The translations under genes and the position numbers were made by a program. Source: CAZAEL01 sp964484135 (GTDB lineage Bacteria > Elusimicrobiota > Elusimicrobia > FEN-1173). Taken from it: DNA of 52,597 nt. Positions 6,637 through 13,834 of the stretch are shown in pieces. Each line of letters starts with the position of its first letter. Within the stretch, counting starts at the first letter, position 1. The notes beneath the pieces are model-generated. The model saw only the letters and a list, made by a program, of their open reading frames with translations. It was not told the DNA's origin and ran no database searches. Location of the stretch: NCBI GenBank assembly GCA_964484135.1, contig CAZAEL010000014.1, forward strand, positions 1-52,597. Direction: 5' to 3'.

Positions 6637-8776
6637 GGGTGTCTTCGAGAACGGCGGGAGCGATTTTGGGAATGTCCCATGGGGCGTCGCCATCTCCGGA
6701 TACCGGCTCCGGTTTTTTGGGAGCGATCTGCCGCGTCTGCCCTTCAAAGTACATTATATGAATTTGGCAGCGTTCCGAGGGGCGATCTTTGCGCCGGGCG
6801 CGGGCCGCCACGAAGGAGCGGTGGCCCCGGGCCGCGGATTGGGCGTCGGGGGCCCAGCGGTATTCGAAGGAGGCGGAAGGGTTCTCCGCGGAAAGCTCCA
6901 GCTGCCGGGGACGGACCTCCACGTCCGGGGCCGAGAAAAGCTCCACGGTCACGGGCTCGCGAGAAGGGTTCTTGCCGAAGGACAGGAACCCCGCGCGGAC
7001 GCGGTGGGGCGGCGCGGCCTCGGGCAGGACCAGCGACAGGTCGTAGGGCAGGGTCCCCTGCAGCCCCCGCAGGGTGGTCAGGGCCGCGCCCCCGGCCAGC
7101 ATCCATTCCCGCATGGAGTAGGGGCCGCGCCGGCCTTTCCAGGCCCGCAGGAAATCGTGGATGAAAATCCCCCGCACCGGCCCGTCCACGTGGAACTCCC
7201 GGGCGGCCAGGAGGTTGCGGTTGTAGAAATCTTCGGGCCCGGACGGGTGCAGGGTCCGCTGGTGGAGCACCCAGTCGATGGCGTCCCCCACCAGGAGGTT
7301 GACCTGGGACCGGCGCACGTACTTGCGCCACTGCTCCACGAAGCTCTCGAACTGCTCGCTGTCCGCCTCGTACAGCATGATGGCGTCCATGTCGATGCCC
7401 GCGTCCCGCATCATGATCGGGTCCTGGCCGTGGTGCCATCCTTTTTCCCAGGACAGGTTGAAGGCCCAGAGGGGCTTTTCGTCGCCGAGGCCCGCCTTGA
7501 TGGCCCGCACCACCTGGGCGGAACGGTGGGCGCGGTACCAGTACCAGAGCTCGTTCAGGGCGTGGTTCCGCTCCGCGCCGGAGGTGCGCTGGCGCACCAG
7601 CCAGAGCATGCGGTCCTTGGGGGACAGACGGTTCCAGCCTTCCGGGGTGTTGACCCCCATCTCCCGGACGAAATCGTCCACCAGTTCGTACCCGCCGAAA
7701 ACCGGGCGGATGTAGTCCAGCCCCACGAAGTCCACCTCCGGCATGTCCCGCCAGCGCGAGAGCAATTTGACGATGTCGCCCGGACGCTTGGGGTCCGCGA
7801 TGGATATGCCCCGCCGCTTGCGCATCTCCAGGCCGTGGACGAGCCTCCCCTGATCGTAGTTCCAGCCGTACTCATACCGGGGCGAATGTTCGGGCGGGCC
7901 GCCCACCAGGTAGCACATGGCGTACACGCCCAGCTTCAGGCCGCGGCGGCGGCATTCCTCTCCCAGGCGGCGGAGGGTCTTCGTCGATTGGACGTGCCAG
8001 GGAAAATCGTCCGGGAGCCTTTTGTCGTACCCGCTGGATTCTCCCCCCTGCACGCAAAGCGCGTCCGCGCCGATGAACTCGGCCCAGTCCGTCAGCGCCA
8101 GGATGTCCCCCTGCTCCCCGGACGGCGTGGGGATGCGGGCCAGGGTGCCGATGCTTTCCAGCGTCAGCACGCCGAAGCCGGGCGGCAGGTCCCGGAGAGG
8201 GCGGGAGATGACCTTGACGGGACGGGAACGCACGCGCGGGAGGCTCGCCGTGAGGGTGGAGGTGTCCAGGTGGACCTGGTACTCGCCGTCCGGCGCGTTC
8301 CAGGGCACGGGCCAGAGGGCCCGCCACAGGTCGTCCGCGGGGCTGTACCTCAGCCGGATCGTTTCCATGTCCCCCACGGTCGTGACGGGCCGTCCGTCCT
8401 TCTCCACCCGGAGGCGGAGGTCCTGCCCCTTGAGGATGGCCGCCAGTTTGGGGGAGTCGGCCCTGAGGGTCCACTCGGCGTATTCGTCGTGGAAGACCTT
8501 TTGCTTGACGGGCGACAGGAAGATCCTTCCCGTCGGCCGTTGTTGCAGGTAGAAAAAGGCGTACCCCGCCGCGTACACGATGAGAAGGCCGGTGATGAGG
8601 CGGCGATGGAAAGAGGGGACCGAAAAACGGAGGCGGGGCGCGAACGGGGGATAGAAGGGGCGGCGCGGTTCGGGAGGCGGCGCGACGGCCCTCTTTCCCC
8701 CCTCGGTCTTGGAGGAAGGCTTGGAGGAGCGGGCCGGCTTGTCTCGGGAAGGGTCTCTGCGGCGCTCGCGCGTCAC
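6548..8776 (-). CDS. Membrane-anchored glycoside-hydrolase-like protein (putative TIM barrel)
   Basis: The 742-residue protein has a Lys/Arg/Pro-rich cytoplasmic N-terminus (1-58), one transmembrane helix (LITGLLIVYAAGYAFFYLQQ, 60-79) and a large extracytoplasmic part. Residues about 80-170 look like a beta-sandwich (LRLRVEKDGRPVTTVGDMET). The region DWAEFIGADALCVQGGESSG through LGEECRRRGLKLGVYAMCYL, then EVDFVGLDYIRPVFGGYELV, resembles the strand-helix rhythm of GHL-type TIM barrels with acidic residues at strand ends (D in VGLDY, D/E in LYEADSE). A C-terminal beta domain follows. The GTG at 8776 overlaps the dtd stop (GTGA). Substrate is unknown; a cell-wall or surface-glycan role is inferred from the anchor and neighbours. 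Confidence 0.55.
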   Translation of the reverse strand: MTRERRRDPSRDKPARSSKPSSKTEGGKRAVAPPPEPRRPFYPPFAPRLRFSVPSFHRRLITGLLIVYAAGYAFFYLQQRPTGRIFLSPVKQKVFHDEYAEWTLRADSPKLAAILKGQDLRLRVEKDGRPVTTVGDMETIRLRYSPADDLWRALWPVPWNAPDGEYQVHLDTSTLTASLPRVRSRPVKVISRPLRDLPPGFGVLTLESIGTLARIPTPSGEQGDILALTDWAEFIGADALCVQGGESSGYDKRLPDDFPWHVQSTKTLRRLGEECRRRGLKLGVYAMCYLVGGPPEHSPRYEYGWNYDQGRLVHGLEMRKRRGISIADPKRPGDIVKLLSRWRDMPEVDFVGLDYIRPVFGGYELVDDFVREMGVNTPEGWNRLSPKDRMLWLVRQRTSGAERNHALNELWYWYRAHRSAQVVRAIKAGLGDEKPLWAFNLSWEKGWHHGQDPIMMRDAGIDMDAIMLYEADSEQFESFVEQWRKYVRRSQVNLLVGDAIDWVLHQRTLHPSGPEDFYNRNLLAAREFHVDGPVRGIFIHDFLRAWKGRRGPYSMREWMLAGGAALTTLRGLQGTLPYDLSLVLPEAAPPHRVRAGFLSFGKNPSREPVTVELFSAPDVEVRPRQLELSAENPSASFEYRWAPDAQSAARGHRSFVAARARRKDRPSERCQIHIMYFEGQTRQIAPKKPEPVSGDGDAPWDIPKIAPAVLEDTREAGEAFDLDRPSGEPLDVPGGKAPDGGR

Positions 8777-9333
8777 GCGGGCGGGACAGGGGGCGGTTTC
8801 GGGCCCGTTCCTTCCTGAGAGTCCACCAGGATCGTCACCGGACCCTGGTTGTGGATGTCCACGCGCATGGCGGCGCCGAATTCGCCCGTGACCGTGCGCG
8901 GGAAGGCCTGCTGCAGGCAATTGACGAAATAGAGGTACAAACTGCGGGCCCGGTCCGGGAGGGCCGCGCCCGTGAAGTCGGGCCGGCGCCCTTTGCGCAC
9001 GTCCGCGTACAGGGTGAACTGGGACACCACCAGGACCTCGCCGCCGATGTCCTTGACGGACAGGTCGAACCCGGAGGACGCGCCGCGGCCGGCCGGAAGG
9101 CCGTCTTCCGCGTCCGCGCGGGCCGGGTGGCCTTTGCCTTCTTCGGGGGCCGCGGCCCACGCCTTCGGAAAGAGGCGAAGATTGAGGATCTTTTCGGAGA
9201 GCCAGAGCGCGTCCTTTTCCGTGTCCGCGGGCGCGATGCCCAGCAGGACCGTCAGACCGCGGCCGATGGAACGGGAACCGGCGTTTTCGATGTTGACGGA
9301 GGCGGATTGGACCCGCTGGAGGAGGGCTCTCAT
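8773..9333 (-). CDS. dtd: D-aminoacyl-tRNA deacylase
   Basis: Dtd hydrolyses D-aminoacyl-tRNAs (and Gly-tRNA-Ala) to keep translation homochiral. The N-terminus MRALLQRVQSASVNI is typical. Catalytic motifs are SQFTLYADVRKGRRPDF and NQGPVTILVDS near the C-terminus; the more usual spelling of the latter is NxGPVT. At 186 residues it is longer than the usual 145-150, because of an Ala/Gly-rich insertion of roughly 25-30 residues before GFDLSVKDIGGEVLVV, plus a short Pro-rich tail. It is followed by the glycoside-hydrolase-like gene through a GTGA overlap and preceded by the LOG-like gene with a 5-bp gap. Confidence 0.9.
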   Translation of the reverse strand: MRALLQRVQSASVNIENAGSRSIGRGLTVLLGIAPADTEKDALWLSEKILNLRLFPKAWAAAPEEGKGHPARADAEDGLPAGRGASSGFDLSVKDIGGEVLVVSQFTLYADVRKGRRPDFTGAALPDRARSLYLYFVNCLQQAFPRTVTGEFGAAMRVDIHNQGPVTILVDSQEGTGPKPPPVPPA

Positions 9334-9338
9334 CTAAA

Positions 9339-9785
9339 TCAATTTTTGGTCTGTTTTTCGATCAAGTCAAGGGCTTCTTTCGGGGTCTTCACCGGGACCA
9401 CGCCCTTGATGTCCCAGGTCCGGAGGCCGACCACCAGACGCTCGATGGACATGGCCAGCCCGATCTCGGAAAGGGTGCCGTACCGTCCGCCCACGGCCAC
9501 CACCGCGTCCGCGGTGCGGACGATGATGGCGTTGCGCGCGTGGCTCATGGCCGTGAGGATGGGATAGTCCACGTGGGGGTTGGCGTCTTTCTTGGTCTTG
9601 CCCGGCAGGATGCCGATGGTGACGCCCCCGGCTTTCTTGGCGCCGCGGCAGGCCGCCTCCATGACCCCGCCCATGCCGCCGCAGACCAGCACGTGGCCCC
9701 GTTCCGCGATTTCCCGGCCCACGGCCTCGGCCGTGCGGGCCAGGTCCGGAGGGCACTCGTTCTGACCGATGACCGCGATGATCAT
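9339..9785 (-). CDS. LOG-like protein, TIGR00725 family
   Basis: The 148-residue Rossmann-type protein carries CGGMGGVMEAACRGAKKAGG and GILPGK, close to the PGGxGTxxE-containing lysine decarboxylase-like (LOG) superfamily. The end of the core is AVGGRYGTLSEIGLAM. TIGR00725 proteins are small nucleotide-sugar or nucleotide-binding relatives of cytokinin riboside phosphoribohydrolase, with unproven function. The start at MIIAVIGQ is chosen because it opens the first beta strand; a longer in-frame reading passes through the scaffold gap and is not meaningful. No clear Shine-Dalgarno is present. It is the first gene of the dtd-pcm-sppA-amn run. Confidence 0.7.
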   Translation of the reverse strand: MIIAVIGQNECPPDLARTAEAVGREIAERGHVLVCGGMGGVMEAACRGAKKAGGVTIGILPGKTKKDANPHVDYPILTAMSHARNAIIVRTADAVVAVGGRYGTLSEIGLAMSIERLVVGLRTWDIKGVVPVKTPKEALDLIEKQTKN

Positions 9786-9897
9786 GGGAGGAGCCGGCGT
9801 TCGGTTGAGCCGGCCAACATGGGCGTCAGTTCGTGTTTGTTGAGATTGTGGAAGGTTCCTGTCGGTCCTGGCCCGGCTTTTGGGCCAAACTTCAAGT

Positions 9898-9997
9898 NNN
9901 NNNNNNNNNNNNNNNNNNNNNNNNNNNNNNNNNNNNNNNNNNNNNNNNNNNNNNNNNNNNNNNNNNNNNNNNNNNNNNNNNNNNNNNNNNNNNNNNN
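9898..9997. other. Scaffold gap of 100 Ns
   Basis: Exactly 100 unresolved bases, a conventional scaffolding filler. The left side ends in CTTCAAGT, and the same eight bases precede the second copy of the 55-base repeat (10152-10159). This suggests the true join is repeat-mediated and the real gap size is unknown. Confidence 0.95.
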
Positions 9998-10052
9998 CCC
10001 ACATGGGGGGCGGGAAAAAAGTTCTCCGATCGCTGCGTGCCTGGTGGGACTT
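9998..10052. repeat. 55-base exact direct repeat, copy 1 (copy 2 at 10160-10214)
   Basis: The sequence starting CCCACATGGGG and ending GTGGGACTT is identical at 9998-10052 and 10160-10214 and diverges immediately after. It includes the tRNA-Arg 3' trailer and the last bases of the tRNA. Copy 1 abuts the N gap. Exact length 55 points to an assembler k-mer overlap at a contig end, although a genuine tandem duplication of the tRNA 3' region is possible. Confidence 0.85.
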
Positions 10053-10183
10053 CCCCCTCCCCCGTCGCTCCGCTCCTCCGCCGGGGGCCGGCCACCCTCG
10101 CTGCCGCCGGCCTTTGGCCGGCTTTTCATGCGCTGCATGCGCTCGGGTTGGCTTCAAGTCCCACATGGGGGGCGGGAAAAAAG

Positions 10184-10287
10184 TTCTCCGATCGCTGCGT
10201 GCCTGGTGGGACTTGAACCCACAACCTTTGGCTCCGGAGGCCAACACTCTATCCAATTGAGCTACAGGCACAGAGCGATCGGAGAAA
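10184..10287 (-). other. Inverted repeat bracketing tRNA-Arg, followed by T6
   Basis: TTCTCCGATCGCT in the 5' leader and AGCGATCGGAGAA in the 3' trailer are 13-base perfect complements, separated from the acceptor stem by a U/G pair (leader -1 with the discriminator) and one C/C mismatch. The acceptor stem is thus extended to about 22 positions, 20 of them Watson-Crick. On the minus strand the trailer is followed by CTTTTTTCCC, so the tRNA sits in the loop of a terminator-like hairpin. Confidence 0.7.
10198..10271 (-). tRNA. tRNA-Arg (anticodon CCG)
   Basis: The minus strand folds into a full cloverleaf. The acceptor stem is GTGCCTG/CAGGCAC, with a D arm containing GCTCAATTGGATAGAGT. The anticodon arm TTGGC-CTCCGGA-GCCAA has anticodon CCG, and the T arm is GTGGG-TTCAAGT-CCCAC. 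The discriminator base is G, and CCA is not encoded, so it is added enzymatically. It lies about 60 bp downstream of alaS on the same strand. The immediate 5' leader and 3' trailer are complementary to each other (separate entry). Confidence 0.93.
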
Positions 10288-10331
10288 AATGGAAGGAAGA
10301 AGCCGTTTCGGGAGCAATCGGACAGATATTA

Positions 10332-12983
10332 CTATTTCCCGAGGAGTTCAGGAAGGTTCTCGAACAGCTTTTCCAGAGGCCCGGCGTTTTTTCCCCCGCC
10401 CTGGGCGAAGTCGGGCCGGCCGCCGCCCTTGCCTTCCAATTTCGCGGCCAGGGCCTGGGCGATCTTGCCCGCGTGGTGGCCCTGCTTGTCCAGGCCGCCG
10501 GTGACCGCCACCACGAAGGAGGTTTTGTCCTCGTTGGCCGTGGCCGCGACGATGACCGCGGGCGAATGTTTTTCTTTGAGCCGGTCCGCCAGGGAACGGA
10601 GCGCGTTGGCGTCCAGCCCCTCGGCGGCCTGGGTCACCACGGTGACGCCGTTCACCTGCCGGGACTGGGCCGCGCCCGCGCCGCCGCCCTGCAGGGCCTT
10701 GAGCTTGGCTTCTTCCAGCTCCCGTTCCAGTTGTTTCTGCCGCTGGAGGGCCTTCTCGATCTTGGCGAGGAGTTCCGCGGGGGAGGCCTTGAGCTTTTCC
10801 GCGGCCTGGCTCAAGAGGGACTCGGTTTCCCGCACCCGTTCCATGAGCTGAAGCCCGGCCACCGCCTCGATGCGGCGCACGCCGGAGCCGATGGAGGATT
10901 CGGAAGTGATCTTGATGAGGCCGATCTGGCCGGTGCGCTCCACGTGGATGCCGCCGCAGACCTCGGTGCTGGCCTGGCCGTACCCCACCACAAAAACTTT
11001 TTCCCCGTATTTGTCGCCGAAAAAGGCCAGAGCCCCTTTTTTCTGGGCTTCCTGCATGGTCATGCCTTCCGAGTCGCGCTCCCGGGGGATGTCCGCCAGC
11101 ACGTTTTGGTTGGCGTCCGCCTCGATGAGCCTTAGCTCTTCCGGCGTGGGCGTGCCGTTGTGGGTGTAGTCAAAACGAAGCTTCTCCGGCGTGACGATGG
11201 AGCCGGCCTGTGTCACGTGCGGCCCCAGCACGCGCCTGAGGGCCGCGTGCAGAAGGTGGGTGGCGGTGTGGTGCCGCATGATGGCCCTGCGCCGCTCCGC
11301 GTCCACCTCCGCGCGGACGGTCTCCTTGGGATGGAACCGCCCTTTCGTGACCTTGACCCGGTGGACGATGAGCCCTTCCACGGGTTTGATCGTGTCCAAA
11401 ACCAGCGCTTCCCCCGTGCCGTGGAAGATCCGCCCTGTGTCTCCCATGGGCCCGCCCCCTTCCGGATAGAAGGGCGTTTCCTTAAGCACGACCCCCCCTT
11501 CGTCGCCTTGGGAGATGTCGTCCACCCGTTTTTCGTCCTTAAGCACGGCGAGGACGGGCGTTTTGTCCACGACCAGAGCGCCGTACTCCGGCGCGTAGTA
11601 CCGGGCCGTGACGGGCCCGAGTTCTTTCAGGAGGTTGTTGTAGAAGGCCACGTCTTTTTCCCCCGATCCCTTCCAGCCGCTCCGGGCCGTTTCTTGGGCC
11701 CCGGACTTGGCCTTTTCAAATTCGGCCTCGTCGTACGTGAGTCCGTTGTCCTGGAGGATTTCCCGGGTCATGTCCGGCGGGAAGCCGTGGGTGTCGTACA
11801 GGCGGAAAACCTCCGCGCCGGAGAGCTTTTTTTGCCCGGCTTTCTTCGCGGCCTTGAGCAATTCGTCCAGGCGCGCGGTGCCGCTTTCCAGTGTCTCGAA
11901 AAAGCGTTCCTCCTCCTGCTTGATGATGGAAGCGATGTTTTCTCGTTTGGGACGCAGGTCGGGGTACGCATCCTTCATCTGTTCGACCACCTTGCCGGAG
12001 ATTTGGAAGAGGAACGGCTCTTGCCGCCCTTCCAGCCGCCCGTGGCGCACGGCCCGGCGGATGAGGCGGCGGAGGACGTACCCGCGTCCTTCGTTGGAGG
12101 GCACGATGCCGTCCGCGATCATGAAGGTGGCGGCGCGGGCGTGGTCCGGGACGAGGCGGAACGGGGCCAGGGCCTTGCCGGAGAGCCCTTTGCGGCTTTT
12201 GCCCAGGAGCTCCTCGGTCAGGTCCATGAGGGGTTTGAACACGTCCGTGTCGAAGTTGTTGTGCACGCCCTGGACCACGGCGGTCAGCCGTTCCAGGCCC
12301 ATGCCGGTGTCGATGTTCTTTTTGGGCAGGGGTTTGAGGGAGTTGTCGGCCTGGCGGTCGAACTGGGTGAAGACCAGGTTCCAGACCTCCATCCACCGGT
12401 CGCAGTCGTTCTCCGGGCGGCACGCGGGGCCCGCGCCGCAGGTGCAGGCGGCCTGGCCCTTGTCGAAGAGGATTTCGGAGCAGGGGCCGCAGGGACCGGT
12501 GGGGCCCATGTTCCAAAAGTTGGTGTCCTCCCCCATGCGCACGATCCTGGATTCGGGCTGGTGTTTCTTCCAGAGGCCGAAGGCCTCTTCATCGTCCTTG
12601 TACACCGTGGAGATGAGGCGTTCGGCGTCCAGCCCGATCACTTTGGTCAGGAACTCCCAGCCCCAGGCGACGGCCTCCGCCTTGAAGTAGTCGCCGAAGG
12701 AAAAGTTTCCCAGCATTTCGAAGAACGTGAGGTGGCGGGCGGTGTATCCGACGCGCTCGATGTCCGTGGTGCGGAGGCATTTCTGCGAGGAAGCGGCCCT
12801 GTTTCCGGGCAGGACCTTTTGGCCCAGGAAGTAGGGCTTGAACTGCACCATGCCGGCGGAGGTGAACAGCAGGGTGGGGTCGCTGGACGGGATGAGGGAA
12901 TCCGAAGGGACGCGTTTGTGGCGGCGGTCCCCCGACTCGAAGTAGGTCAGGAATTTTTCGCGGATCTGGTTGCCCGACAGCAT
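10332..12983 (-). CDS. alaS: Alanyl-tRNA synthetase
   Basis: The 883-residue enzyme charges tRNA-Ala and has the expected length (about 875). The N-terminal class II core shows REKFLTYFESGDRRHKRVPS and LLFTSAGMVQFKPYFLG. The editing domain has the zinc-binding HTATHLLHAAL (HxxxH) and VCGGIHVERTGQIGL (CxxxH). A coiled segment and the C-Ala domain (GGGRPDFAQGGGK) complete it. The ATG at 12983 follows the thioesterase stop by 6 bp, with AGGGAT upstream as ribosome site. The tRNA-Arg gene follows downstream. Confidence 0.97.
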   Translation of the reverse strand: MLSGNQIREKFLTYFESGDRRHKRVPSDSLIPSSDPTLLFTSAGMVQFKPYFLGQKVLPGNRAASSQKCLRTTDIERVGYTARHLTFFEMLGNFSFGDYFKAEAVAWGWEFLTKVIGLDAERLISTVYKDDEEAFGLWKKHQPESRIVRMGEDTNFWNMGPTGPCGPCSEILFDKGQAACTCGAGPACRPENDCDRWMEVWNLVFTQFDRQADNSLKPLPKKNIDTGMGLERLTAVVQGVHNNFDTDVFKPLMDLTEELLGKSRKGLSGKALAPFRLVPDHARAATFMIADGIVPSNEGRGYVLRRLIRRAVRHGRLEGRQEPFLFQISGKVVEQMKDAYPDLRPKRENIASIIKQEEERFFETLESGTARLDELLKAAKKAGQKKLSGAEVFRLYDTHGFPPDMTREILQDNGLTYDEAEFEKAKSGAQETARSGWKGSGEKDVAFYNNLLKELGPVTARYYAPEYGALVVDKTPVLAVLKDEKRVDDISQGDEGGVVLKETPFYPEGGGPMGDTGRIFHGTGEALVLDTIKPVEGLIVHRVKVTKGRFHPKETVRAEVDAERRRAIMRHHTATHLLHAALRRVLGPHVTQAGSIVTPEKLRFDYTHNGTPTPEELRLIEADANQNVLADIPRERDSEGMTMQEAQKKGALAFFGDKYGEKVFVVGYGQASTEVCGGIHVERTGQIGLIKITSESSIGSGVRRIEAVAGLQLMERVRETESLLSQAAEKLKASPAELLAKIEKALQRQKQLERELEEAKLKALQGGGAGAAQSRQVNGVTVVTQAAEGLDANALRSLADRLKEKHSPAVIVAATANEDKTSFVVAVTGGLDKQGHHAGKIAQALAAKLEGKGGGRPDFAQGGGKNAGPLEKLFENLPELLGK

Positions 12984-12989
12984 ATGGAT

Positions 12990-13433
12990 TTATCCCTTCA
13001 GTTTAAGGGCCTTTCCCGCGGCCTGGGCGACCAGGCCGCCGTCCTGTTTGAGGACCTTGGCCTCGGTCTTGACCAGGCGGCCGCCGTTTTCCAGGATTTT
13101 TCCCCACACCCGAAGCTTTTCGCCGATCCGGGCGGGCGCCAGGTAGCGCACCGTCATCTCGGCGGTCACGGCCGCGCCGAATTTTTTCCAGACGAGCCGG
13201 GTCATGGCCTCGTCCAGCAGGGTGGCCAGGAGGCCGCCGTGGAGCACGTCCTTCCAGCCCTGGTGCTTCTTCTCGGGGACGAAGTCGGCGAAGGTCTCAT
13301 CGCCCTCCACGGTCCAGCGCAGGCGCAGGCCGTCCGCGTTCTTGTCGCCGCAGACGAAACAGTGGCCGTCGTCTTCCAAAGGCCGTGTTACGTAAAACGT
13401 GTCACGTGTCACGTTACCGCCTGTTTTCTGCAT
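12990..13433 (-). CDS. PaaI-like hotdog-fold thioesterase
   Basis: The core from CFVCGDKNADGLRLRW to the end is a single hotdog domain with HQGWKDVLHGGLLATLLDEAM, the motif carrying the usual catalytic Asp/Glu of the PaaI family, which hydrolyses acyl-CoA thioesters. The start is unclear. The ATG at 13433 adds a segment (NVTRDTFYVTRP) encoded by the heptamer array 13384-13418, so the original 5' end may have been rewritten when the four-helix gene arrived. A GTG at 13412 overlapping that gene's TGA (GTGA), or TTG at 13379, are alternatives. alaS follows after 6 bp. Confidence 0.75.
   Translation of the reverse strand: MQKTGGNVTRDTFYVTRPLEDDGHCFVCGDKNADGLRLRWTVEGDETFADFVPEKKHQGWKDVLHGGLLATLLDEAMTRLVWKKFGAAVTAEMTVRYLAPARIGEKLRVWGKILENGGRLVKTEAKVLKQDGGLVAQAAGKALKLKG
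13384..13418. repeat. Heptamer array, left of four-helix gene
   Basis: Five consecutive 7-base units on the plus strand: CGTGTTA, CGTAAAA, CGTGTCA, CGTGTCA, CGTTACC. It overlaps the four-helix stop codon and the thioesterase 5' end. The array at 13799-13826 has the same consensus in inverted orientation. Confidence 0.8.
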
Positions 13434-13786
13434 GACTCAATGAGGCGATGGAGCATTTGGCACAATCTGAGGCATTTCTCGCGCAAAAGGTCATGCTCTG
13501 TTTGGGGAAGGATGCCCCGATTTTTAAGAACTGTAAGCATGGGAATGCATTCGCGGGCCGAGTCCAAAGAAAACCCATAAAAGCGGGATCTTTCTTTTGG
13601 GGTTTTACGGCTTCCTTCCGCTATGTTGTTAATCACGGACAAGCTCGCCCGCTGAAGCTGGTCTCCCAGCGAGGCGTGAAGCTTCCAATCCGGTTTTTGG
13701 CAAACATCAAAAACAGCATTGATGAATTCAAGGCCTACTTGATACACCTCCAACCGTTCGAAATCAAAGACATGCCCTGACGGCAT
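13409..13786 (-). CDS. Four-helix bundle protein (S23 / TIGR02436 / bAvd-like)
   Basis: The 125-residue, all-helical protein belongs to the family first seen in 23S rRNA intervening sequences. Typical motifs are FDFERLEVYQVGLEFINAVF, LGDQLQRASLSVINNIAEGS and ERSRFYGFSLDSARECIPML. Relatives form homopentameric barrels, and Avd of diversity-generating retroelements belongs to the same superfamily. No reverse transcriptase or rRNA gene is present here. The gene is inserted between purH and the thioesterase and is flanked on both sides by 7-bp-period arrays in inverted orientation. Composition is also less GC-rich than its neighbours. Start chosen at the ATG at 13786; codons upstream come from the right-hand array. 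Confidence 0.88.
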   Translation of the reverse strand: MPSGHVFDFERLEVYQVGLEFINAVFDVCQKPDWKLHASLGDQLQRASLSVINNIAEGSRKTPKERSRFYGFSLDSARECIPMLTVLKNRGILPQTEHDLLREKCLRLCQMLHRLIESCRKQAVT

Positions 13787-13798
13787 GGCTGGTTTGGT

Positions 13799-13826
13799 TG
13801 CGTAACACGTATCACGTGACACGTAA
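13799..13826. repeat. Heptamer array, right of four-helix gene
   Basis: Four 7-base units on the plus strand: TGCGTAA, CACGTAT, CACGTGA, CACGTAA. Read on the minus strand they are TTACGTG, TCACGTG, ATACGTG, TTACGCA, matching the left array consensus. It begins 8 bp beyond the purH stop codon. Confidence 0.8.
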
Positions 13827-13834
13827 CATGCTTT

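Larger units (their letters stand above)
9786..10197. other. Gene-free stretch between tRNA-Arg and the LOG-like gene
   Basis: This stretch holds no supportable protein gene. It contains the 3' trailer of tRNA-Arg, the scaffold gap, a 55-base direct repeat, the palindrome GCCGGCC-TTT-GGCCGGC at 10106-10122 followed by TTTT (terminator-like on the plus strand), and GGCCC/GGGCC near 9870-9885. Reading frames that cross the Ns are artefacts. Confidence 0.7.

Noticed and set aside
5930..8818. Plus-strand open frame of about 960 codons opposite pcm and the hydrolase-like gene
   Set aside because: It has no recognisable domains, crosses two well supported minus-strand genes, and follows the same composition artefact.
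10106..10126. Intrinsic terminator on the plus strand
   Set aside because: Good stem and T4, but no plus-strand gene precedes it and it lies inside possibly misassembled sequence; described only as a palindrome.
9339..10271. Continuous frame from the LOG-like gene through the N gap
   Set aside because: Ns create false continuity and the added part is tRNA and repeat sequence.
13409..13786. Diversity-generating retroelement based on the Avd-like protein
   Set aside because: No reverse transcriptase, template repeat or variable repeat is present in the window.
13384..13830. CRISPR-like array
   Set aside because: The units are 7 bases with no spacers, so they are tandem repeats rather than repeat-spacer units.
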